Positions 7,395 through 14,808 of a stretch of DNA of 23,163 nt are shown here, piece after piece (position 1 is the stretch's first letter; each line of letters begins with the position of its first letter). The position numbers and the translations under genes were made by a program. Source of the stretch: Fidelibacterota bacterium (GTDB lineage: Bacteria; Marinisomatota; Marinisomatia; SCGC-AAA003-L08; TMED6). The notes beneath the pieces were generated by a model. That model made no database searches, was not told the origin of the DNA, and was given only the letters and a program-made list of their open reading frames with translations. The stretch spans positions 1-23,163 of the forward strand of contig JAAZYZ010000113.1 of NCBI GenBank assembly GCA_014239355.1. Direction: 5' to 3'.

Positions 7395-8683
7395 GGCATT
7401 CTCCTATCTAATAATGCTCCTAATTGCAAAATATTATAATTTTCTGGAATAATATCTTTTGCAATCTTATAGTGCTTAAGGCTAGCCTCAAAATTTTCTA
7501 ACTCAAGATAACAAACTCCAAGATAAGCATGATATTTACCTATTTCTACAGGATAATAATATACTATATCTTCAAAATATGGAATTGCTTGATTAAAATT
7601 CTGATTTTCAAAATGATAAATTGCCATATATTGTGAATACTTTAAAAATCCATTAAAACACATTAAAGATACAGAAAAAATAAGCAGATTCCTTCTTATC
7701 AATAATGAAATTTTATTATTAAAAATTAATAACGTTATAATTGAAGCACAACCAAAAGATAGCATGTGCCCCATATTAAATAACCCATCTAATAATAATC
7801 CAAATAACAAACAAAAAGGAATCATAAGTAAATCCTTATCCCTTAATGAAATAAATTTTTCTTTAATTTTTCTATGTAAATAACTAGTTTTTTTAAATGT
7901 AAAATCAGATATACTAATATTTTGATAATCATTAATTGGGTTTTTAAACTTATAGCTTAACGCATCCTCAGGGCAGTCATCAATACAAATCATGCATGAA
8001 GTGCAATTGGAATTAATAACTTTGTTAAAATTATTAATTTCACTACTTACATCAATACCAATTGGGCACCCTGATGTACACATATTACAATTAGTACAAG
8101 AACCCGTTTTTCTAACCTTAAAAGTTGATAAGGAAGTAGGTAATTTTAAAAATGCCCCCCAAGGACACACAAATCTACAAAACCCTTTCCTACCTAAAAA
8201 GTATACGATTAAAAATCCATCAACTATAAACGTTAAGCTCCCAATAACTACGCCTGGAAGAAAAGCCCAAACTTCAGGATAAGATAAATTTAAAGATAAC
8301 TGCCAATTTAAATTTGGATCCAATGCTTTTGAAATATTTGGAATAATATAAAAATTAAATAATATAAATAATGGTAAGAACGTAATAAGTCGAGAATTGA
8401 TAGTTTTTGGTTTAATCCCAAATTTATCAAAAACCCACCAAGCGAACTCCTGAACTGCACCAAAATGACATAACCATCCGCAAAAAAAACGACCAAAAAT
8501 TAATGTGCTAAGAAAAGCAAAGATAACCATTATTGAACCAGAATTCAATACTCCTTCACCAATAAAGCGATCAAAAAATTCCTGAAAATCAAAGCTTCCT
8601 ACAACAGCATTTTTGAGCCATAAAACATGTACTAAAATTAAGATGTGAAGCGAAATAAAAGATATAAGCCTATATTTTTGCAT
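7391..8683 (-). CDS. NapH-like membrane polyferredoxin with C-terminal TPR region
   Basis: A 430-residue integral membrane iron-sulfur protein. About four membrane segments lie near residues 5-25, 48-66, 98-116 and 143-164. They are interleaved with the cysteine pairs C68/C72 (FCGWLC) and C169/C173 (FCRFVCP), the layout seen in NapH and NosR-type quinol-linked proteins. A double-cluster ferredoxin follows, with C196, C199, C202, C206 and C227, C230, C233, C237, enough for two 4Fe-4S centres. A further hydrophobic block spans about 285-345. The last 70 residues (about 362-425) look like a TPR pair (AIPYFEDIVYYYP, AYLGVCYLELENFEASLKHY). Established NapH passes electrons from quinol. Partner and acceptor here are unknown, but menaquinone genes lie upstream and an anchored FG-GAP protein gene lies six bases upstream. 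Confidence 0.85.
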   Translation of the reverse strand: MQKYRLISFISLHILILVHVLWLKNAVVGSFDFQEFFDRFIGEGVLNSGSIMVIFAFLSTLIFGRFFCGWLCHFGAVQEFAWWVFDKFGIKPKTINSRLITFLPLFILFNFYIIPNISKALDPNLNWQLSLNLSYPEVWAFLPGVVIGSLTFIVDGFLIVYFLGRKGFCRFVCPWGAFLKLPTSLSTFKVRKTGSCTNCNMCTSGCPIGIDVSSEINNFNKVINSNCTSCMICIDDCPEDALSYKFKNPINDYQNISISDFTFKKTSYLHRKIKEKFISLRDKDLLMIPFCLLFGLLLDGLFNMGHMLSFGCASIITLLIFNNKISLLIRRNLLIFSVSLMCFNGFLKYSQYMAIYHFENQNFNQAIPYFEDIVYYYPVEIGKYHAYLGVCYLELENFEASLKHYKIAKDIIPENYNILQLGALLDRRMP

Positions 8684-8689
8684 AACATA

Positions 8690-10591
8690 TTAATGTACAA
8701 AAATAAAATTCACTAGAAAAACAATATCAGTAATATCTAATGCATTGTCTGCATTCATATCAGATGACCATAACTCTTCATCATTAAATAGAGAATTATC
8801 AAAAAAGTAATTAATTGATAGTAAAACATCTAATATATTAACAATCGAATCATCATTAGTATCACCCTTGTTTCTAGAAAATGGATGAAAAATATCTTCA
8901 AAAATAGTATATCTTATGTCACCTTGTATAGGACCTGGATATACGATAATTTTAGGTTGATTTGTAACAATATCTACACTAGGCCATTTAACTGTAATGC
9001 TATCAATAATATTAAATTGCCCTAATCCAAAATGAAGCTGTAAAGGATCCATACTTCCATGACCTTTCCCTGCAATAATTTCACGTGAGATATTTTTATC
9101 AGGTAAGTGGACAATGACCCTCGCACCAATTGCAGAGCGATTAGAATAAGGCGTCCATCCTGAATTAGGTAAACCAATTATAGAACCTTCTAAATCTAAT
9201 TTAAGCCAGTGGTTAACTGAGCTTAATGAATCAGGAGATATATTCTGATATAATAAACTTGTATATTTCGGGCCATTATTTCCACCAATCATTTGTAAAC
9301 CAGGAGCAAAAACATCTAACCAGCCATCATTATTATAATCTGCAGGAACTACATCTTGGGTTGCAGACTGAAAGAATGGTGTATAAGAATCATCCCAAAC
9401 TCCCGATCCGGAATTAAGGTATAAATCATCTTCATTTTTAATATTCGCAGCCCAAATATCAATATAGCCATCATTATTAAAATCACCCCAGGCAGAACCA
9501 TTACTTAATGAATCAGACTCCAGAGATACCTCCATACTTAAATTTGAAAAAGCTTGGCCTGAATTATTTTGAAATAAAATATTATCACCCCAATTTGAAA
9601 GGTATAAATCAAAATTATTATCATTATTAAAATCCCCCCAAGCTGCACCATATCCTGTGCTTCCAGATGGACTAGCATTAAAATCATCAATACCTTTATC
9701 TAATGCTACTTCAATAAAAAATGGACTAGGATTTGGATTATGTATAATTTGATTTCCATTTTGAGTTAAAGTTTGATTTTCAAACATCCAATTAATTCCA
9801 AACTTTCTAGGTATATAAATATCTTGATCCCCATCATTATCATAGTCAATAATAGCTAAAGTGCGTGATGAACTAGTATCTAGCCTAGATTGAATAAATG
9901 CATTCCTTAAAATTGGTTCTCCTTGATTATTAAACCCATCATTTAAAAATAAATGAAATTGATTAAAAAATTTATCCTCAATAATTACAATATCTAAATC
10001 ACCATCTAAGTCTGCATCAATAAATCCTTGACTATGAATAAAGGGCACAAGATATGATGGCAAATACTCCTTAGTCTCATAATTATGATTACCTTGGTTC
10101 ATAACAATCAAATGTGGTGAATTATCAAATTCTGTGTTATATGTATCTTCAAGACTGGTGCTTGTAGATGGAGTAAATCTCCATTTTAAAATATCGGGGA
10201 ATCCATTATTATCCATATCTCCTGAGACTAAACCTGTACTACCAGAATCTTCTATGTTATAAGTATTAGTCCTTTCAGTAAAAAAACCATTTTCATTTTC
10301 AAAGAAGTAAGATTTAGAATAGCCATAATACAGGTCTAAATCATTATCTCTATCAAAATCAATCATAATAGCACTTTTAGCTTTCATCTCTAAATAATTT
10401 GAATTTTCACCAATATAAGAGCTAAATAATCCGCTAGTATTATCCTGAGGCGGCATATCTTGATCAGGAGATATGTCAGAACGATTACTGTTAGTAACAA
10501 GAAAATATACTTCATAGGCTAATAAACACGCAAGAAATAGTGCTCCTGTTATAACTACTAATCTTATATTTTTAAATGAAATTAAGGACAT
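8690..10591 (-). CDS. Membrane-anchored FG-GAP/UnbV (CRTAC1-like) protein with dockerin-like tail
   Basis: A 633-residue protein with one hydrophobic N-terminal segment (about 10-32) that looks like an uncleaved anchor, followed by a long extracytoplasmic part. At least seven calcium-type repeats of the D-x-D-x-D-G-x-x-D form are visible (for example IDFDRDNDLD, GDMDNNGFPD, IDADLDGDLD, IDYDNDGDQD, GDFNNDGYID, ADYNNDGWLD), predicting a beta-propeller of the FG-GAP/VCBS type. An ASPIC/UnbV domain follows near 484-535 (AIGARVIV, then AGKGHGSMDPLQLHFGLG). The last 58 residues are dockerin-like. A cysteine at 22 (LFLAC) is a poor lipobox inside the hydrophobic run, so a lipoprotein is less likely. 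The function is unknown. It precedes the NapH-like gene by six bases, suggesting a shared role. Confidence 0.85.
   Translation of the reverse strand: MSLISFKNIRLVVITGALFLACLLAYEVYFLVTNSNRSDISPDQDMPPQDNTSGLFSSYIGENSNYLEMKAKSAIMIDFDRDNDLDLYYGYSKSYFFENENGFFTERTNTYNIEDSGSTGLVSGDMDNNGFPDILKWRFTPSTSTSLEDTYNTEFDNSPHLIVMNQGNHNYETKEYLPSYLVPFIHSQGFIDADLDGDLDIVIIEDKFFNQFHLFLNDGFNNQGEPILRNAFIQSRLDTSSSRTLAIIDYDNDGDQDIYIPRKFGINWMFENQTLTQNGNQIIHNPNPSPFFIEVALDKGIDDFNASPSGSTGYGAAWGDFNNDNNFDLYLSNWGDNILFQNNSGQAFSNLSMEVSLESDSLSNGSAWGDFNNDGYIDIWAANIKNEDDLYLNSGSGVWDDSYTPFFQSATQDVVPADYNNDGWLDVFAPGLQMIGGNNGPKYTSLLYQNISPDSLSSVNHWLKLDLEGSIIGLPNSGWTPYSNRSAIGARVIVHLPDKNISREIIAGKGHGSMDPLQLHFGLGQFNIIDSITVKWPSVDIVTNQPKIIVYPGPIQGDIRYTIFEDIFHPFSRNKGDTNDDSIVNILDVLLSINYFFDNSLFNDEELWSSDMNADNALDITDIVFLVNFIFVH
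8693..8866 (-). other. Dockerin-like tail encoded at the 3' end of the FG-GAP gene
   Basis: These bases encode residues 576-633. Two calcium-loop repeats are visible: GDTNDDSIVNILDVL and SDMNADNALDITDIV, each followed by a hydrophobic helix (SINYFF, FLVNFIF). The pattern matches type I dockerin repeats. In non-cellulosomal marine bacteria such tails occur at the end of many exported proteins, and their role there is not settled (attachment, sorting or stabilisation). Confidence 0.8.
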
Positions 10592-10599
10592 GACTTAAA

Positions 10600-10653
10600 T
10601 TAAAATTTTAAAATTAAATAATAAAGAAACAAATTGTTACCACTAAATTTAAT
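10600..10653 (-). other. Possible +1-frame continuation of menE carrying a lysine motif
   Basis: Skipping one base in the menE stop region (10649-10653) opens a frame beginning IKFSGNNLFLYYLILKF and stopping at 10600-10602. 'IKFSGNNL' can be laid against the E. coli MenE end IKISRQAL, which holds the catalytic lysine. The extended protein would end eight bases before the next gene, like the other tight junctions in this run. This may be a sequencing or assembly indel, a true frameshift mutation, or chance in AT-rich DNA. No recognisable slippery site is seen. Confidence 0.35.
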
Positions 10654-12004
10654 CATGATGAATCTGATCTACAATCTGAATTGTTTTAGGGCACTCATTT
10701 TTTGATAAATGTTTTAAAAGATGATTACGTATTTCTTGAACACTTAAGTTATTTTTTGAAACCTCAATAAATGCATTTATTTTGGTTCCAAAACTATCAT
10801 CATATTCGGCATCTAAATACACATCAGAAATATCATGATGCTTAAATAAAATGTATTTTATTTTACTTAAACTAATATTTTCACCACCAATAATAACAAT
10901 ATCATCACAACGCCCTTGTAAAAACAAAAAATTATTTTTTATACTACCTAAATCAGAGGTTAGAAAACTACATGAAGTATCATGATTGTATTCATAAGGA
11001 GAAACTGTAGGCCCCTTTATGAGTACTCTAGAATCTGAAATAACTATTTTGTTATATTTAAACCGTTTGCCTACTGAATTTAACATTTCAGGATGTTGGT
11101 GTATCCAAAAACCTGATATACCTGAACAAGTCTCAGTCATCCCATAAGTTTTATAAATAGGTATATTATTTTTTAATGCATATAGCATTAAACTATGTGA
11201 ACATCCATCACCACCCATAATAATTCCTCTAAGATGACTAGGAAATGCTTTCCCTGCTCTATCATCTATCAATCTTTTTAACATACTAGGAATAAGAGAA
11301 ATAAGAGTAGCACCATTATCAATTTCAAAATTAATTTTAGACGCATTAAATCTATTCATCAATATTGATTCAAAACCTTTAATTTGTGACCTTATTATAA
11401 TTGATAAACCTGCAATATGATTTAATGGCAAACATTGAATATATCTATCTTTATGTGAAAAATTAATTTCATGATCCCATTGAGAAACACTGTTAATAAA
11501 ATTATCAAAAGTTAATTTTATTAATTTAGATACCCCTGTTGACCCTGAACTTAAATGCAAAGATTGTATTTGATTAGTATCATCTATTAGACTATTAAAT
11601 TCAATTGGTCCACACCCTCCAAATGAAGAAGATAATTCTTGAATATAAAAAAAAGATACCTCCTTAATTTTATTAATAGACTTCTTTTGCAACCACTCAG
11701 TAATTATAAAATCAATTTTATATTTTTTAATAATTTTTGATAATTCTGAGCTATGAATGTCATATGGAAAAATAATGGGAGTTTTATTAATTTGAATACA
11801 GGCAAAATAAAGCTCTAAAATATCAATTGGGTTAGATACAAAAATTCCAATAATATTATGACTTGATAAATTTAATCTTAATAATGCTCTAGATTTTGAT
11901 GACACATTATGATAAAAATCATTAAAAGTAATATTTTTATTATTATAAGATAAAAATATTTGATCTGTATAAGAATCTTTAGAAAAATTAATGTAGTGTT
12001 TCAT
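10649..12004 (-). CDS. menE: 2-succinylbenzoate-CoA ligase, apparently lacking the last motif
   Basis: Adenylate-forming enzyme that activates o-succinylbenzoate to its CoA thioester in menaquinone synthesis. Motifs of the ANL superfamily are present: the phosphate loop LSSGSTGVSK at 151-160, LPLNHIAGL at 192-200, YGMTE at 287-291, TSDLG at 349-353 and GRCDDIVIIGGENIS at 364-378. The reading frame stops at residue 451, right after IQIVDQIHHD. Family members normally continue there with a G-K-I-x-R motif carrying the catalytic lysine of the adenylation half-reaction, so the protein appears to lack it. A continuation with lysine lies in the +1 frame (see the separate entry). The start overlaps menC by four bases. 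Family and neighbours make the pathway role clear; the C-terminal end is the doubtful part. Confidence 0.88.
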   Translation of the reverse strand: MKHYINFSKDSYTDQIFLSYNNKNITFNDFYHNVSSKSRALLRLNLSSHNIIGIFVSNPIDILELYFACIQINKTPIIFPYDIHSSELSKIIKKYKIDFIITEWLQKKSINKIKEVSFFYIQELSSSFGGCGPIEFNSLIDDTNQIQSLHLSSGSTGVSKLIKLTFDNFINSVSQWDHEINFSHKDRYIQCLPLNHIAGLSIIIRSQIKGFESILMNRFNASKINFEIDNGATLISLIPSMLKRLIDDRAGKAFPSHLRGIIMGGDGCSHSLMLYALKNNIPIYKTYGMTETCSGISGFWIHQHPEMLNSVGKRFKYNKIVISDSRVLIKGPTVSPYEYNHDTSCSFLTSDLGSIKNNFLFLQGRCDDIVIIGGENISLSKIKYILFKHHDISDVYLDAEYDDSFGTKINAFIEVSKNNLSVQEIRNHLLKHLSKNECPKTIQIVDQIHHD

Positions 12005-13023
12005 TTATAATAGCCTAAACCAACCTTATTTGGTATATCTAATATACCATGATTTATTTTAGGAATGACTTCTTCTTCTCCATCATATATTGGCTCCATT
12101 AATAATCCACAATTATTTGTAATAAGGTTAGCAGATGATAAATGCATTGTGGCTAATCGGCCTATAGAGCCCTCTAATGAAGAAGTAATTACTGGAATTT
12201 TTCCACCTTGCCTAACTAATGAAACAGCCTGCTTAATATTAGAAAAACTCCCAATTGATTGGGGCTTAATAATAAAAACATCTCCACAGTTTATAGATAA
12301 AGCCTTATTTATTGATTGAAGGCTTTTAATAGACTCATCAAGTGCAATTGGTATCTCCGAATGAAAACTAAGCTCTATTAAATCTTCAAAATTATTTTTT
12401 TCAATTGGTTGTTCAATATATTCAATATTAAATCTAGATACTTCTTTAAAAAATCTGATTGCTTTAGGTAAATCATATGCTTGATTTAAATCAATGATAA
12501 AACGAATATTATTATACTTAGTAGATAGGCTATCTAATAATTCAATTTCATCATACAAATTTCTAAATCCACATTTTACTTTAATCACAGAATAATTATT
12601 TAAATTAGTTAATTGATACATTCCATTAACATATACTTGCGATAAGGCATCTGAATTTAAAAATTTAGATAATGTTCTATTTTTTTGTTGAGACAAAATA
12701 TCATACACAGCCGTTTCAATAGCAAAATTGGCTGATGGAGTTTCAAATGTATGAGCTTTTATTAATATCATTATCTCATCTATTTTAATTTCACCTACTC
12801 CATTAAGAGCTAATTTAAAACCCTCTAAAGCATAACCAGAAGCTTCAAATGTTTCATCATTAAAATTAGGAATTGGTGAAGATTCGCCATATCCAATATA
12901 TCCTTCATTAGTCGTTATTTTAATAATCCAACTATCTCTATCAGTATGTATAAAATTGGTTGTTTCTAAATGATTAACCAATTTATGACAAACTGGAAAA
13001 ATAGATATGTCTTTAATAATCAT
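12001..13023 (-). CDS. menC: o-Succinylbenzoate synthase
   Basis: Enolase-superfamily dehydratase that makes o-succinylbenzoate from SHCHC in menaquinone synthesis. At 340 residues it has the normal two-domain layout. Catalytic residues are visible: the lysine pair K148 and K150 (IKVKCG), the metal ligands D178 (IIDLNQAYD), E204 (YIEQP) and D229 (ALDES), and the second acid-base lysine K253 (IIKPQ), followed by SSLEGSIGR. The enolase superfamily includes close relatives such as dipeptide epimerases, but placement between menE and menA, with four-base overlaps at both ends, settles the role. Confidence 0.93.
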   Translation of the reverse strand: MIIKDISIFPVCHKLVNHLETTNFIHTDRDSWIIKITTNEGYIGYGESSPIPNFNDETFEASGYALEGFKLALNGVGEIKIDEIMILIKAHTFETPSANFAIETAVYDILSQQKNRTLSKFLNSDALSQVYVNGMYQLTNLNNYSVIKVKCGFRNLYDEIELLDSLSTKYNNIRFIIDLNQAYDLPKAIRFFKEVSRFNIEYIEQPIEKNNFEDLIELSFHSEIPIALDESIKSLQSINKALSINCGDVFIIKPQSIGSFSNIKQAVSLVRQGGKIPVITSSLEGSIGRLATMHLSSANLITNNCGLLMEPIYDGEEEVIPKINHGILDIPNKVGLGYYK

Positions 13024-13904
13024 AAAAGTATACCTAACATCAAAAGGATAAAAAATACTCTCATAAAATTACTCGTAGCAATTAAAATACTATTTAATTC
13101 TTTGCCATGTTTGGTATGTATATCAATGATTAATTTAATAGCTATTGGAAGGCTTAAGAATGATAAAAATAAATCTAAATCCCAATAAAAAGTAGACCTA
13201 TTGAATAGTGCTAATACACATAAATAAGGTAAAAAAATCATTAAGTCATACATAATAATAATAGGGTAGTGCCCAAATCTAACCGCTAAAGTTTTTTTGC
13301 CCACATTACGATCTGAATGAATATCTCGTATATTATTAACACATAATATTGCCACTGCAATAAATCCAATTGATGAACCTATCAGAATACTATCTACATC
13401 AAACAAAACACCACTTTGTAAATAATATGTGCCTGGAACTGCAATTAAACCAAAAAAAATAAATACAAATATTTCTCCAAGCCCATTATAAGCTAATGGA
13501 TAAGGACCTGCCGTATAGCAATAACCTGAAATTAATGCAAACGAGCCAATTAATAAAATGGGGGTCCCTCCAATTAAAACTAAATAAATACCAATCAATA
13601 GAGCGCTTGAAAAACAAAAAAGTGCTCCTAATTTAATTTGTTTTTCTGATAATAATCCTGCCTGAACAACACGGGTCGGCCCTAATCTCTTTTCATCATC
13701 AGCTCCACTTAAAAAATCATATAAATCATTAATAAAATTTGTGCCCAATTGAATTAAGATTGCAGCTATCAGAGTTAATAAACCAACTATTAAGCTAGAA
13801 AAAAAATGGTTATTTAAGGATAATGCTAACCCAAGTAAAACAGGCGCTATTGATACAATAAGAGTTTTAGGGCGAGAAGCTATCCACCAAGATTGGAAAT
13901 TCAT
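13020..13904 (-). CDS. menA: 1,4-dihydroxy-2-naphthoate polyprenyltransferase
   Basis: Integral membrane prenyltransferase of the UbiA family that attaches the isoprenoid tail to DHNA, giving demethylmenaquinone. The 294-residue protein opens with WWIASRPKTL, typical of MenA, and has about eight or nine hydrophobic segments. The first aspartate-rich motif is NDLYDFLSG at 59-67, followed by GPTRVVQAGLLS; the second lies in CVNNIRDIHSDRNVGKKTLA near 188-207. Both motifs bind the magnesium-diphosphate of the prenyl donor. It lies six bases downstream of menB and overlaps menC by four bases. The final methyltransferase (MenG/UbiE) is not in the window. Confidence 0.94.
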   Translation of the reverse strand: MNFQSWWIASRPKTLIVSIAPVLLGLALSLNNHFFSSLIVGLLTLIAAILIQLGTNFINDLYDFLSGADDEKRLGPTRVVQAGLLSEKQIKLGALFCFSSALLIGIYLVLIGGTPILLIGSFALISGYCYTAGPYPLAYNGLGEIFVFIFFGLIAVPGTYYLQSGVLFDVDSILIGSSIGFIAVAILCVNNIRDIHSDRNVGKKTLAVRFGHYPIIIMYDLMIFLPYLCVLALFNRSTFYWDLDLFLSFLSLPIAIKLIIDIHTKHGKELNSILIATSNFMRVFFILLMLGILL

Positions 13905-13910
13905 AAACTA

Positions 13911-14741
13911 CTACGGGAGCCTTGGAAATTTTTTAAAGTTTGGTTTTCTTTTTTCTTTAAATGCATCCCTACCTTCTTGTGCTTCATCACTCATATAAAA
14001 CAACATTGTTGCATCGCCTGCAAGCTGCTGTAATCCTGATTGACCATCACAATCTGCATTTAAAGCTGCTTTTAAAATACGAATTGCCATTGGTGATCTT
14101 TCTAAAATTTCATTACATAGTTTAACTGTAGTTTCTTCTAATTTTTCAATTGGAACAACATCATTAACAAGGCCCCAATCGAGTGCTTTTTTTGCATCAT
14201 AAAACCTACAAGTAAACCACATTTCTCTAGCTCTTTTTTGACCAATAATCCTTGCCATATAAGATGCTCCCCAACCTCCATCAAAAGATCCTACTTTAGG
14301 CCCGGTTTGACCAAATTGAGCATTGTCTGCAGCGATAGTTAAGTCACAGATCATGTGCAACACATGTCCACCTCCTACTGCATAACCTGCTACCATTGCT
14401 ATGACAGGTTTTGGAATAACTCTAATTTGTCTTTGTACATCTAAAATGTTTAACCTAGGGACGCCATCGTTACCGACATACCCTTTATCACCTCGAATTT
14501 TTTGGTCACCTCCAGAACAAAATGCTTTATCACCTTCACCAGTTAAAATAATTACACCAATATTTTGATCTTCTCTAGCTAATGTAAATGCTTCTTTAAG
14601 CTCAAAAACTGTTTGTGGTCTAAACGCATTTCTGACTTCAGGTCTATTAATAGTAATTTTAGCGATACCTGAAGCAGCATCTACACCTGATTCATATTTA
14701 ATATCGGAAAATTTTTTGATTGTATTCCATTTAAAAGACAT
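13911..14741 (-). CDS. menB: 1,4-dihydroxy-2-naphthoyl-CoA synthase
   Basis: Crotonase-fold enzyme that closes the second ring of the naphthoquinone from OSB-CoA. The 276 residues show [12 protein letters not shown] at 31-42, the oxyanion segments [11 protein letters not shown] at 74-84 and AGYAVGGGH at 118-126, [14 protein letters not shown] at 145-158, and the C-terminal NPNF-like end [11 protein letters not shown]. The glycine after QT (G147) corresponds to the type I, bicarbonate-dependent form known from E. coli MenB. Conservation is high along the whole length. It is the first gene of the 15-gene minus-strand run, facing tgt across a 67-base spacer. Base use is slightly less AT-rich than its neighbours, as expected for a conserved enzyme. 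Confidence 0.97.
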   Translation of the reverse strand: MSFKWNTIKKFSDIKYESGVDAASGIAKITINRPEVRNAFRPQTVFELKEAFTLAREDQNIGVIILTGEGDKAFCSGGDQKIRGDKGYVGNDGVPRLNILDVQRQIRVIPKPVIAMVAGYAVGGGHVLHMICDLTIAADNAQFGQTGPKVGSFDGGWGASYMARIIGQKRAREMWFTCRFYDAKKALDWGLVNDVVPIEKLEETTVKLCNEILERSPMAIRILKAALNADCDGQSGLQQLAGDATMLFYMSDEAQEGRDAFKEKRKPNFKKFPRLP

Positions 14742-14808
14742 AATGTTATGATAACTTTCTTTGATTTATTATTTTCTGATGTATTTCTATGTATAAAATA
14801 TAAGAAAT
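14742..14808. promoter_or_regulatory. Divergent spacer between menB and tgt, probable promoter region for both runs
   Basis: This 67-base gap is the only place where transcription of the long minus-strand run and of the plus-strand run can both begin upstream of their first genes. On the plus strand TATAAA at 14792-14797 is the best -10 candidate for tgt; on the minus strand TATATT (14802 to 14797) is a candidate for menB and overlaps it. Neither has a convincing -35 at the usual spacing. No operator-like inverted repeat or riboswitch fold is apparent. Confidence 0.4.

Noticed and set aside
8690..10591. The FG-GAP protein as a lipoprotein anchored at C22
   Set aside because: The residues before the cysteine (LFLA) fit the lipobox poorly, and the hydrophobic run continues for ten residues past it, which suits a membrane anchor better.
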